Source: an uncultured Cohaesibacter sp.
GTDB lineage: Bacteria > Pseudomonadota > Alphaproteobacteria > Rhizobiales > Cohaesibacteraceae
Reading direction: 5' to 3'
DNA: 64,000 nt
NCBI RefSeq assembly: GCF_963676275.1
Contig: NZ_OY781091.1
Coordinates: 3,760,775-3,824,774, forward strand
The notes under the pieces are model-generated. The model did not search any database and was not told the DNA's origin. It was given only the letters and a program-made list of their open reading frames with translations. Positions 1 to 7,242 of the stretch are shown here, piece by piece (within the stretch, counting starts at the first letter, position 1; each line of letters begins with the position of its first letter). Position numbers and translations under genes: made by a program.

Positions 1-314
1 ATGGTCACCGCATAATGGGCAAAGTCGATGACTTCCGCCTCAATGCCGGAAAGCACGATGCGGGGTTCCCATTTGGTGATGGCGTCCCAGATTTCTCGTT
101 TGATGGCGGGAATGGCAACAGCAGGCGGTCGGTCGAGATAATTCACCGCGTCGCAGAATTTCTCGGGCTCTGTTGGCACCGAACGTTTTGGCATCAGGAC
201 AATGGTCCGTACTGCCTGATGCAGATCATCAAGGCCAACAACAATCTCACCCCAAGAGCCTTCAGCGCCCAGAGAGACCTTATGTTGCCAATGAAGATAA
301 TCGATATGCACCAT
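1..314 (-). CDS. Baseplate protein, gpW/gp25 family (partial, cut by window edge)
   Basis: About 104 N-terminal residues are visible; the gene continues beyond position 1. Reading the reverse strand from the ATG at 312-314 gives a protein with a GAEGSWGEIVVGLDDLHQAV stretch, an NYLDRPP segment and a W-x3-KWEPRI segment. These are the landmarks of the gpW/gp25 wedge proteins of contractile tails (P2 W, T4 gp25). An in-frame stop at 345-347 limits any extension, so the ATG at 314 is the only sensible start. The gene follows gpV in the tail order, but a + strand accessory gene separates the two. It probably opens its own transcription unit. Confidence 0.85.
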   Translation of the reverse strand, partial: MVHIDYLHWQHKVSLGAEGSWGEIVVGLDDLHQAVRTIVLMPKRSVPTEPEKFCDAVNYLDRPPAVAIPAIKREIWDAITKWEPRIVLSGIEAEVIDFAHYAVT

Positions 315-440
315 GCTGACAGATCCGCGTTGGAAATGAACCTGTCAGCAGTATAGACACGTGCGCTTTTTGAGGTTACGGAAGTGTTCCAGTTCAATTC
401 AAGATAGAGATGCATTTTCACTGAGAAGGCGAGGATAGCA
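315..440 (-). promoter_or_regulatory. Divergent regulatory region with late-type dyad GGAAGTGTTCC (380-390)
   Basis: This short non-coding gap separates the gpW-like gene (- strand) from the cyclase-like gene (+ strand). The 11-mer at 380-390 differs by one base from the perfect dyad GGAACTGTTCC found before the two other late units at 12901 and 21634. On the - strand a TATACT hexamer follows 24 nt downstream. The dyad lies 66 bp before the gpW start codon. I infer a late promoter; this is not proven. Confidence 0.45.
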
Positions 441-1277
441 ATGACCGAAAAGGCCTACGAGGAGAGAGTTATTGTTTTTATTGATTTTCTAGGCTTCAAG
501 GCTTTGGTCGATAAAACCAAAACAAATCAACAAAAATTGCAAGAATTGCTGGAAGCTATGAAATCGCTGAAGGACGGAATGTCAGCCGAGCAGGAATTTG
601 TCGACAGTTGCAGTTTCTCGCAATTTTCGGACTGTGTTGTGCTGACATTTAAAATTCATGAAGAAAGTGCCGTATTCTACCTCATAAACCAGTTGGCCAT
701 CATTTGCATTGAATTGATAGATAAAGGTTTTTTATTACGCGGAGCAGTAACCGTAGGGGATTTGTATCACGATGATGACTATCTAGTAGGACCCGGAATG
801 ATCGAAGCCTACCAACTAGAAAGCCAAGTGGCAAAATTTCCCCGAATTATCATCGATCCAAGCTTGCTAGAAGTGGCGCGAGATGCTCATGGCCAACAAC
901 ACACCCCAGAGTATGAAGAGAAAAGCATAAAAAAATTCCTCAAAAAAGATAAAGATGGATGGTTGTATATAGATTATTTTTCTTTCGAAGGAGTGGTTGT
1001 TTCTGCAGGGATGGAGGAGGAGGCTTTTTCTGGTTATATTCATAGAATAGGAAAATTATGTAAGGATAATCTTGAAATTAGAAGCGTATCTGTATTTGAA
1101 AAAACTACATGGATTTTGGAAAAATACAGATGTGCAGTGAAAGAATTTCGCAATTATTATGAAAATCCAGAAACGAATAATCGAGAATACTGCCGTATAA
1201 TTGCGGGAAATTCGTTACTAAAAAAGAGAGAGAAGAGAATGAGAAATCGACTACTTCTCGATATGTTGTTCAATTAA
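441..1277 (+). CDS. Nucleotidyl-cyclase-like accessory protein (moron)
   Basis: A 278-residue soluble protein. The spacing of its motifs recalls class III adenylate/guanylate cyclase catalytic domains. FIDFLGFKAL at 13-22 has an Asp in the first metal position (D15). SFSQFSDCVVLTF at 58-70 has the second (D64). RGAVTVGDLY at 100-109 is followed by GPGMIEAYQLE at 117-127, matching the glycine-rich strand and the helix that packs on it. It is AT-rich and lies on the + strand inside a - strand tail operon, between gpV (stop 1281) and gpW (start 314), as a phage moron would. No effector gene is adjacent. It could make a cyclic nucleotide, as Pycsar cyclases do, or be a non-catalytic relative of the fold. 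The start ATG is preceded by GCGAGGATAGCA. Confidence 0.6.
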   Translation: MTEKAYEERVIVFIDFLGFKALVDKTKTNQQKLQELLEAMKSLKDGMSAEQEFVDSCSFSQFSDCVVLTFKIHEESAVFYLINQLAIICIELIDKGFLLRGAVTVGDLYHDDDYLVGPGMIEAYQLESQVAKFPRIIIDPSLLEVARDAHGQQHTPEYEEKSIKKFLKKDKDGWLYIDYFSFEGVVVSAGMEEEAFSGYIHRIGKLCKDNLEIRSVSVFEKTTWILEKYRCAVKEFRNYYENPETNNREYCRIIAGNSLLKKREKRMRNRLLLDMLFN

Positions 1278-1280
1278 ATA

Positions 1281-1811
1281 TCACCCCGGCACCCCAGTCT
1301 TGCTCGGTCCCGGCAGCACATCCAGATGCTTGTGATCATCCCCGACCGTCTGGCCGTTATGGGTGAAGACCCCGCCTTCTGCTTGGAAATCACCAGTTAC
1401 CTTGACATTGGCAGTAATATGCAGGTCTGAGCCTTCCATCACAGCCGAGTTGAACCCTTTGATCGTGACGTTGCCACTCGCCCGGTCTATGATCATCTCC
1501 ATGCCGCTGGCAAAGACCTTATGCTCGACACCCGGATCATCCGATGGCGCGCTGTCTTCACTGTTCCAGCAGGAGCCGAGAACGCAGCCGTCCTCGCCAT
1601 CCCAGTCAATGAGGCAATTGACTTGCTCGCCGACATTGGGCATGGACCAGCTCTTGTTGGCGCCGGTTCCGCTCTGGTTGGCATTTAGCCAGAAACTGTC
1701 GGTTTCGTCTTCATCGCCAAAGGTGACGCGGATTCGCCCCTTCTTGATTTCCTTGACGGTCCCTCGCCGATAGGGCGAATTCTTCTCATTGTTGCGAAAG
1801 CGCTCAGTCAT
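1281..1811 (-). CDS. V: Baseplate assembly protein V (spike)
   Basis: 176 residues. The N-terminal part (about 10-75) has the OB-like beta pattern of Phage_base_V: YRRGTVKEIKKGRIRVTFGD, then WL and an INxL-like NCLIDWDGEDGCVLGSCWN segment. The C-terminal half is beta-rich and repetitive (VTIKGFNSAV, LHITANVKVTGDF) and ends in DDHKHLDVL, where the histidine tip of gpV spikes usually lies. The protein forms the membrane-piercing spike below the tail tube. The chosen ATG at 1811 sits one base after the gpD stop codon, so the two are translationally coupled. The open frame extends upstream inside gpD, but that part is a shadow. Confidence 0.85.
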   Translation of the reverse strand: MTERFRNNEKNSPYRRGTVKEIKKGRIRVTFGDEDETDSFWLNANQSGTGANKSWSMPNVGEQVNCLIDWDGEDGCVLGSCWNSEDSAPSDDPGVEHKVFASGMEMIIDRASGNVTIKGFNSAVMEGSDLHITANVKVTGDFQAEGGVFTHNGQTVGDDHKHLDVLPGPSKTGVPG

Positions 1812-1812
1812 C

Positions 1813-2808
1813 TCAAATCCCCTTGAGATCAAGTCTGGTGGTGTAGTTGCCGCGTTTGACGGAATGGGTGGCTTTGTGAATGAGGTAGGAACCCGCATAG
1901 CGGCCAAAGGTGGAGCCAAGAGCAACAACGAGGCCAGCCACCAAGGTGGGATCTCCTACCAACGACAGGCCGGCCGTGCGTTTGTTCTCATTGGCCTTGG
2001 CCAACCGGCCCTTTGCCAGTTTCTTGGCCTGCTCCTCATTTTCCACCCGCTCATCGATCTTCAGCACGTCGCCAGATTTGGAAGCAAGATCCTGCACTTC
2101 ACCCTTGATAAGCTTCTTGGAGGTTGGATCGAGATAGCAAACCTTGGCCTTCTTGTAGGTCTTGGAGGACTGATCTTTTGCCTGCCAACGGGTGATTTTG
2201 GTGGGAGCGGTCAACTCGAATGTCTTGACCGGCCCTTGTTGTTCCAGATCTTCCCGTTTGTAAAAAACGAGCTGCTTATGCTTGATGGAGACGAAATATC
2301 CGAAATCCTCAGCCAGCCGCCTGATATAGGCAAGATCCCGCTCTCGGCGCTGGCGCTTGTAGTCGAACTTGATGTCTTCGATATCGCCCGAAACCGTATA
2401 GCCAAGGGTTTCAGCCGTTTCGGTAATGATCTTCTTGAGGTTTGTCTTCTCAGAGCCCTTGCTCTTCTGGGTGCGCTGATCCTTTTCTGGGAAGGCTGAC
2501 GTGGCCCTGAAACACACACTATCGTTGCCGCGTGAGCCGCTGGCATCCGGGATGTCGACCTGATAGGAGCCGCAGGGCATCATTAAACCGCCTTTGTAGC
2601 CAATGCTCGCCTCAACGATATCGCCTTCGTCTGGACGCCATGCTCCGCGCCAGAGGCCGGTATCATCACGCAACCGCACGGCAACCTCATCCGCCTTGCC
2701 GTGCAGATTATCAGTCCAGGTGAAGTCCAGAAGGAAGGGTGCGAAGTCTGATCCGACATCGATGCCGTTGATGATCAAGGAGACGGCGGGTTCAGCAAGC
2801 TGGCTCAT
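1813..2808 (-). CDS. D: Phage late control / baseplate hub protein gpD
   Basis: 331 residues, the normal length for P2 gpD-type hub proteins (Phage_GPD). It begins with a beta-rich domain (LIINGIDVGSDFAPFLLDFTW and GDIVEASIGYKGG). Mid-protein it has the family landmark LAYIRRLAEDFGYFVSIKHK (about 180-200), used in hubs that connect tube to spike. The start overlaps the stop of gpX by ATGA (2805-2808). Its position between X and V matches P2-type tails rather than Mu, which uses the N and P proteins here. Confidence 0.88.
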   Translation of the reverse strand: MSQLAEPAVSLIINGIDVGSDFAPFLLDFTWTDNLHGKADEVAVRLRDDTGLWRGAWRPDEGDIVEASIGYKGGLMMPCGSYQVDIPDASGSRGNDSVCFRATSAFPEKDQRTQKSKGSEKTNLKKIITETAETLGYTVSGDIEDIKFDYKRQRRERDLAYIRRLAEDFGYFVSIKHKQLVFYKREDLEQQGPVKTFELTAPTKITRWQAKDQSSKTYKKAKVCYLDPTSKKLIKGEVQDLASKSGDVLKIDERVENEEQAKKLAKGRLAKANENKRTAGLSLVGDPTLVAGLVVALGSTFGRYAGSYLIHKATHSVKRGNYTTRLDLKGI

Positions 2809-3068
2809 GAGCTACTCGCCCGCTTCCATGGAGGCAACTGGCTGTCATCGAGTATTGATTGCTCGATGACCGGAATACGTAAAGTCAGTCCAGTTGGCAG
2901 CAGAGCAGGAATCGAAAGCAGGGAAGCCACATAGAGATCCCGGTTTTCGTCAATGATCAGCGTATCCTTGCTGGCGTCACCATAATAGTCCCATGCCAAG
3001 AGATCCCAACGATCCCCGGCAACCGTTAAATGCTCAAGATATTCGCCCGTTTTAACGACCTCAGCCAT
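2805..3068 (-). CDS. X: Tail protein X (LysM-like)
   Basis: 87 residues with a single LysM-like fold: GDRWDLLAWDYYGDASKDTLIIDENR, followed by a proline-rich strand and LTLRIP. This is the P2 gpX family. The protein acts near the tail completion/hub region with gpD. It overlaps gpD by four bases and starts three bases after gpU ends. Confidence 0.85.
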   Translation of the reverse strand: MAEVVKTGEYLEHLTVAGDRWDLLAWDYYGDASKDTLIIDENRDLYVASLLSIPALLPTGLTLRIPVIEQSILDDSQLPPWKRASSS

Positions 3069-3071
3069 CGC

Positions 3072-3545
3072 CTATCCTTTCTTGGTCAGGGGATTGATGA
3101 GGGCTGACGCGGCTGTTGCAAGTGCCGAGACCGCAGAGCTGAAGGAGATGGCCGCACCAGGAACTTCCAGCAGCTCAATGCTGGCCGATAGGCGAACGAT
3201 ACGGCCACCCTTGGTGGTCTTCTCAATTGTGGGAGACACAGACGTGATCTGATAATGGGTGCCGTCATAGTCACCATAGCCAGACGTGAAGGCCATGACG
3301 GAGCCTGATGACCGGGCAGCTTTCAGGCGCACATATTCCGATTGGGGATCGCAGAAGCTCTCATCGAAAAAGAAGGTAAGGGTCCGTTTGTCCAGTTCTT
3401 CACCCGCATATTGCGGAACGGGCTTGCCCCGCACCACCTTATGCTGATGGATGCTGTTGCCCCATTTCTGGCTGTCAGACTTCGGGCCGGACATGGCATT
3501 GTCCTGCCCCAGAACGAAGTCACCAAGATAGGCATAGACCGTCAT
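3072..3545 (-). CDS. U: Tail protein U (tail terminator/baseplate-proximal)
   Basis: 157 residues of the P2 gpU family. Typical features are a short beta-rich N-terminus (VYAYLGDFVLGQD), a WGNSIHQHKVVRGKPVPQYAG segment with the conserved trp and basic patch, and a LTFFFDESFCDP strand. P2 U is needed for tail completion. Its stop and the gpX start are separated by three bases, and its ATG overlaps the tape-measure stop by one base at 3545. Confidence 0.85.
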   Translation of the reverse strand: MTVYAYLGDFVLGQDNAMSGPKSDSQKWGNSIHQHKVVRGKPVPQYAGEELDKRTLTFFFDESFCDPQSEYVRLKAARSSGSVMAFTSGYGDYDGTHYQITSVSPTIEKTTKGGRIVRLSASIELLEVPGAAISFSSAVSALATAASALINPLTKKG

Positions 3546-6061
3546 CAGAACTCAAGTCTCCCGTCTTCATCCAGCTTCCGCTTGATCAGATCCACCAACA
3601 CGTCGGCATGCTCTTCAAGCATGGCTTCAAAATCAGCTTCGGAGAGCGAGGAGCCAGATCCAACCGTGATGGCTGGCGCATAATTGAGCTCGATATGTAC
3701 ACCACCTGTGGCAGTTGGCGCGCTGGAACTGTTCCCACTCGCCGCCATGGCCAGTGGGCTTGGCGAGACGGCGACGGGAGCGGATGCGGCAAGTGCAGGA
3801 GACGCAGTGGCAACAGATGCTGCAAGGGCAGCGGAGGTCGCTCCCTGACGGATACGGTCTGACAGACGGGCCATTTCAGCGAGCTGACCATGATGGGCGA
3901 TGAAGCCCCCCTGTGTGGCATAGCTAAGTTCCGGTCCTCTTTCCCCGACCAACAGCGGGCCGCGTCCATAAGTGCCGCCAGAGGCGCGTGCCTGAACCTC
4001 TTCGGTTTTGCCACCACCAAGCCAGGACGGAAGTTTTGGCATCATGGAGGACAGCTTGCTGCTGATGCTGGAAACCATCTGGTCGACAAGAGACAGCATG
4101 CCATCCCACAGAGATTTGAGGATTTTGACCCCGGCATCAAACAGGTTGATGTTTGAAAATGTGTCGACAATCTTCTGAATGGCGGCAGGCAGCCCATCGG
4201 AAAGCAAAGCGGGCCAATCAAACAGGGTTTTGAGCTTTTCCCAGAAGCCAGCAAACCACTCCGAAATGGAGCCCCAGTTATTGATTACGAGTCCCAAAGG
4301 GCTCCAACTGAACAGTGCCTTGAGACCCTCCCACTCAACTTGAGCCAAGCCCTTGATGCCAGCCCAGAAGGATCCGAACCACTCGGTCAGAGCAGACCAA
4401 TTGTTGACGATGAGGCCAAGCGGTGTCCAGTCAAATAGGGTCTTGAGACCATCCCAGCCTGACTTCGCTAGTGTCTTGATACCGGGCCAGAATGATGCAA
4501 ACCACTCCGAGATTGCACCCCAATTGTTGGCGATCAGGGCAAGTGGATGCCAGGACAAATTGGACTTGAACCAATCCCATGCGCCACTGGCGAGATTGAC
4601 GATTTGATCCCAAAGGTTGCCGAACCAATCAACGATACCATTCCAATTCTGATAAATGAGATAAGCAGCGGCCGCGACGGCTGCAACGCCCGCTACAACC
4701 GCCACCACGGGCAAGGACAGTGCAGCAATGCCGGAGCCAACCAGTACTAGCCCACCGGCCAATTGCGCAAAGCCGGTGATGATGCTGGCAATGGCACCCA
4801 ACAAAGGCAGCGCGATGAACACGCCAACCAAGCGGTTCCAGCCGCCAAGAGCGTCAGCGGCTGTTTTCAGCCAACTACCAACCTGCTGGAGCACTGACCA
4901 GAGTTCTTGTCCGAATGACCAGATGGCCTGAAGGCTAGAAATGATATTGCTGCTAATTTGCTCTGCAAAGGCTTTCAGGGAACCGTCTGCCTTCATGCGA
5001 TTGAGCGTGTCGAGAAAGCCCTGCAGCTTTTCCTTGGCCCAATCAAACACGCCACTCTGAGCAATCAGAAGGCGGAATTGGAACCAATGGTCTGACATGT
5101 TCGAAAGCATGCCGTTCCATGTCCGAGACATTTTCTCGGATGCTCCGGAGGCACGGTCAGCCATCAGATCAACGAGCTTGGAGATGACGTCCTTGCCCAA
5201 TTCTCCGGCTGACGCCAGTTTCTGAAGCTGGGCTGCGCTTTTGCCTGTTGCCTTTGACAACATATCCCAGACAGGAATGCCGCGCTCAACCATCTGGTTG
5301 ATTTCTTCGGTTTGCAGCTTGCCCTTTGTCCAGGCTTGGCCAACCGCCATAATGATGCCTTGGAGTGTCTCTGCGCCACCACCTGACATGGCCAGAGTAT
5401 CGACCAAGGCGCGCATGGAGCCGTTTGTCGGATCGATGCCGTAAACCTTGAGCTGGCGATAGGCTTCGATCACCTCTGGCAATTCCAGAGGTGTTTTGGC
5501 TGCGAAGTCAGTGATCCAGCCCATAGCCCGCTTTGCTTTTGCACTGGATTTCTCAAGCGCTTCAAGCTGAACCATATAGGTTTCAACCTGGGCCGCTGGG
5601 CCAATGACCATGTTGGCGGCACCTGCAGCAGCCCCGGCTGCACCAAGGCCAAGCCCACCCGCAACCAGAGCACCACGGGCCACCTTGCCAAGGCCGGATT
5701 TCATCAGGCCTGCGCCGTTTCGGATGCGGGCAAGCGCTTGCTTGAGACTGAAGACTTTGCTAATGGCTGTGGAGATGGAACCGGTAAAGCGCCCCATCGC
5801 AGCGATTGCATTGCTGATGGTCCCGCCTAGTGCAGCAGATGTTGCCTTAAGAGAGGCCATCAAGCGATTGGAGCGCTCAACCTGAGAAGCAAACTTGCCT
5901 TGCGCTGCGGCCTGCGCCGTGGTCTGTCCGGCTTGGGATCGCGCAAGCCTCCCTTGAGCCTTGTTGGCCTTTTCCAACTTCTGATTGGCACGCAGCAACT
6001 TGGCCATGCGCTTTGACGCACGATCCGTAAAGTCTGCAACAATGCCAAGGCGCATGGACAT
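3545..6061 (-). CDS. Tail tape measure protein
   Basis: 838 residues. The N-terminal 130 residues are alanine/lysine-rich helices. A TP901-type tape-measure core follows (IVPAAQ-like IGPAAQVETYMVQLEALEKSSAKAK, then MVERGIPVWDMLSKATGKSAAQLQKL at about 255-280). Hydrophobic segments lie near 415-470. Three tandem 41-residue tryptophan-rich repeats follow (W-x-P-L-x-L-I-x-N-N-W ... EWF ... FW ... IK), and the C-terminus is Ala/Ser/Pro-rich. The protein sets tail length and is ejected with the DNA. Its place directly downstream of the two-frame tail chaperone is the usual order. A GGAACTGTTCC 11-mer at 3725-3735 lies inside the coding region. Confidence 0.92.
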   Translation of the reverse strand: MSMRLGIVADFTDRASKRMAKLLRANQKLEKANKAQGRLARSQAGQTTAQAAAQGKFASQVERSNRLMASLKATSAALGGTISNAIAAMGRFTGSISTAISKVFSLKQALARIRNGAGLMKSGLGKVARGALVAGGLGLGAAGAAAGAANMVIGPAAQVETYMVQLEALEKSSAKAKRAMGWITDFAAKTPLELPEVIEAYRQLKVYGIDPTNGSMRALVDTLAMSGGGAETLQGIIMAVGQAWTKGKLQTEEINQMVERGIPVWDMLSKATGKSAAQLQKLASAGELGKDVISKLVDLMADRASGASEKMSRTWNGMLSNMSDHWFQFRLLIAQSGVFDWAKEKLQGFLDTLNRMKADGSLKAFAEQISSNIISSLQAIWSFGQELWSVLQQVGSWLKTAADALGGWNRLVGVFIALPLLGAIASIITGFAQLAGGLVLVGSGIAALSLPVVAVVAGVAAVAAAAYLIYQNWNGIVDWFGNLWDQIVNLASGAWDWFKSNLSWHPLALIANNWGAISEWFASFWPGIKTLAKSGWDGLKTLFDWTPLGLIVNNWSALTEWFGSFWAGIKGLAQVEWEGLKALFSWSPLGLVINNWGSISEWFAGFWEKLKTLFDWPALLSDGLPAAIQKIVDTFSNINLFDAGVKILKSLWDGMLSLVDQMVSSISSKLSSMMPKLPSWLGGGKTEEVQARASGGTYGRGPLLVGERGPELSYATQGGFIAHHGQLAEMARLSDRIRQGATSAALAASVATASPALAASAPVAVSPSPLAMAASGNSSSAPTATGGVHIELNYAPAITVGSGSSLSEADFEAMLEEHADVLVDLIKRKLDEDGRLEF
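4215..4555 (-). repeat. Tandem 41-residue repeats inside the tape measure gene
   Basis: Two full copies and a partial third copy of a 123-base unit encode W-[HTS]-PLxLIxNNWxxxxEWFxxFWxxIKxL. A weaker fourth copy lies upstream (NWNGIVDWFGNLWDQI). The regular period suggests that tail length could change by unequal recombination between copies. Confidence 0.75.
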
Positions 6062-6070
6062 CAGGAATCT

Positions 6071-6256
6071 CTACCCTTTAGAGGCTTTTTCTACCGCTTT
6101 GCGTTCAGCTTCGGCCTTTGCCTCATCCATTGCCATCTGCTCCTCGAAGACACAGAGGAATTCCTCCTCCAGCATGGCATCCAGATCAGATGAGGCCCAA
6201 CCGCGATTGACGAGATAGATGTGGCAGTCAAGGGAAGAGAGCCTTAGCTCTCCCCC
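6071..6256 (-). CDS. Tail assembly chaperone, -1 frameshift extension
   Basis: This frame has no start codon of its own near the beginning but stays open for 61 codons after the end of the upstream chaperone frame. It is entered by a -1 shift on the G run at 6252-6256 (zero frame ATG GGG GAG AGC TAA). The product is rich in Glu/Ala/Lys (MLEEEFLCVFEEQMAMDEAK) and ends ten bases before the tape measure gene. This is the P2 E/E' and lambda G/GT arrangement, in which a small share of ribosomes makes the long form that binds the tape measure. The shift is inferred from gene order and reading frames. Confidence 0.7.
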   Translation of the reverse strand, partial: GGELRLSSLDCHIYLVNRGWASSDLDAMLEEEFLCVFEEQMAMDEAKAEAERKAVEKASKG

Positions 6257-6621
6257 ATGTTCGTTGGCCCGTTTCCCTCATCATCCTCATCCTCGTCATC
6301 GGAGCCGAAGATTTCCGCCAGCAGCTCGTTGGCATCGGACATCGGGATATATTCGCGGAAATCCGCTTCGGTCAGCTTTTCACCATCAAACAGGCAAATC
6401 CGGCAAATATAGAGGATCTGGGCTTTGCCGAGCTTGTTTTTGGCAAGCCGCAGCGCACTGGCCCAGACCCCATGCTTTCGGAATTTAGGGAAAGAGACGA
6501 CAACACCGGTTTCGGGAAGAGTAAAGCGGGCATCCCCCTCATTGGCGGATCGGTAATTTTTCAGTTTGTCGATGACAGACGAACGCTTCGTGCTGATCGC
6601 AGAGGTTTCCGTGGCAGACAT
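6244..6621 (-). CDS. Phage tail assembly chaperone (short form)
   Basis: 125 residues. It is mostly helical with an acidic C-terminal tail (FGSDDEDEDDEGNG) and lies between the tail tube and the tape measure genes, where tail assembly chaperones are found. The central stretch RFTLPETGVVVSFPKFRKHGVW and the EIFG end are like Mu gp41/P2 E relatives. Its last codons overlap the frameshift extension. A GAGGAGC ribosome site precedes the ATG at 6621, and a rho-independent hairpin lies just upstream. Confidence 0.75.
   Translation of the reverse strand: MSATETSAISTKRSSVIDKLKNYRSANEGDARFTLPETGVVVSFPKFRKHGVWASALRLAKNKLGKAQILYICRICLFDGEKLTEADFREYIPMSDANELLAEIFGSDDEDEDDEGNGPTNMGES
6250..6258 (-). promoter_or_regulatory. 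Probable programmed -1 frameshift site (G5 slip)
   Basis: On the - strand the sequence is ATGGGGGAG. The zero-frame GGG glycine codon can re-pair perfectly one base upstream. The zero frame stops three codons later, while the -1 frame stays open to 6071. No downstream pseudoknot was modelled. Confidence 0.55.
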
Positions 6622-6651
6622 GGCAAGCTCCTCAGAGAAAATAGCTGATAT

Positions 6652-6682
6652 AAAAAGCCTCGCACGTTGCCGTACGAGGCTT
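6652..6682 (-). terminator. Rho-independent terminator between tail tube and chaperone genes
   Basis: AAGCCTCG (6655-6662) pairs with CGAGGCTT (6675-6682), and an inner ACG/CGT pair extends the stem. On the - strand it is followed by five T. It would reduce read-through from the abundant tube gene into the chaperone and tape-measure genes. Confidence 0.75.
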
Positions 6683-6707
6683 GTCGCTCACCATGATAAT
6701 GATGAAA

Positions 6708-7223
6708 TCAGGCCCAGAAATCGCCGGAACTGTTCCCTGCACGATTGTTAAAGACATCAACTTCCAGCAGCGTCTGGTCGCTATCGTGAATGCGCTGGAC
6801 AAGGCGGGAGCAGGAAAACTCCAGAGGGATATCTTCATTTTCCCCAAGAGAGACTTCCTGATGCTCATAGCCGGTAACACGCATGGTAAGGATCGAGATG
6901 CGTGTGAAAGACCGGTCCGCATCATATCCGTCTTCATTATTTACATCGACATATTGATGAAACTGAAGCTTTTGCGATTTTGTCGGATTGAAGAATGCAG
7001 CCATCAGATCCGGCTCAAAGAAGCTCATTGTGAAAGAGCCGCTCAAAGCTTCCAGAACACGGGTTGGCGGCTCATAGACCGCGACCTGACCAAGCGTCTC
7101 GATAGAAACGGTTTTCCATTTGATGGCCGGTAGCTGAAAGCTCTTGGCGATGCCAATCAGGCTGTTGTCTTCAAGATAAACATCAGACTGAACCGATTGG
7201 CCGTACCGACGATAATCTGTCAT
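6708..7223 (-). CDS. Major tail tube protein
   Basis: 171 residues of the contractile-tail tube family (P2 FII type). Landmarks are LPAIKWKTVSIETLGQVAVYEP, the SFTMSFFEPDLMAAFFNP segment and a GYEHQEVSLGENEDIPLEFSCS strand pair. The protein polymerises as the inner tube inside the sheath. It lies directly downstream of the sheath gene. Its last codons contain a GGAACTGTTCC 11-mer (6726-6736, + strand reading), one of the dyads also found before late units; here it is coding. Confidence 0.9.
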   Translation of the reverse strand: MTDYRRYGQSVQSDVYLEDNSLIGIAKSFQLPAIKWKTVSIETLGQVAVYEPPTRVLEALSGSFTMSFFEPDLMAAFFNPTKSQKLQFHQYVDVNNEDGYDADRSFTRISILTMRVTGYEHQEVSLGENEDIPLEFSCSRLVQRIHDSDQTLLEVDVFNNRAGNSSGDFWA

Positions 7224-7242
7224 TGCCTTGCTCCTTTATCGG

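Noticed and set aside
15-356. 113-codon frame on the + strand
   Set aside because: It is antisense to the gpW/gp25-like gene, whose - strand translation shows clear family motifs.
3725-3735. GGAACTGTTCC in the tape measure gene as a promoter site
   Set aside because: Internal to a coding region and not at a unit boundary; codons for Ser-Ser-like residues can give it by chance.
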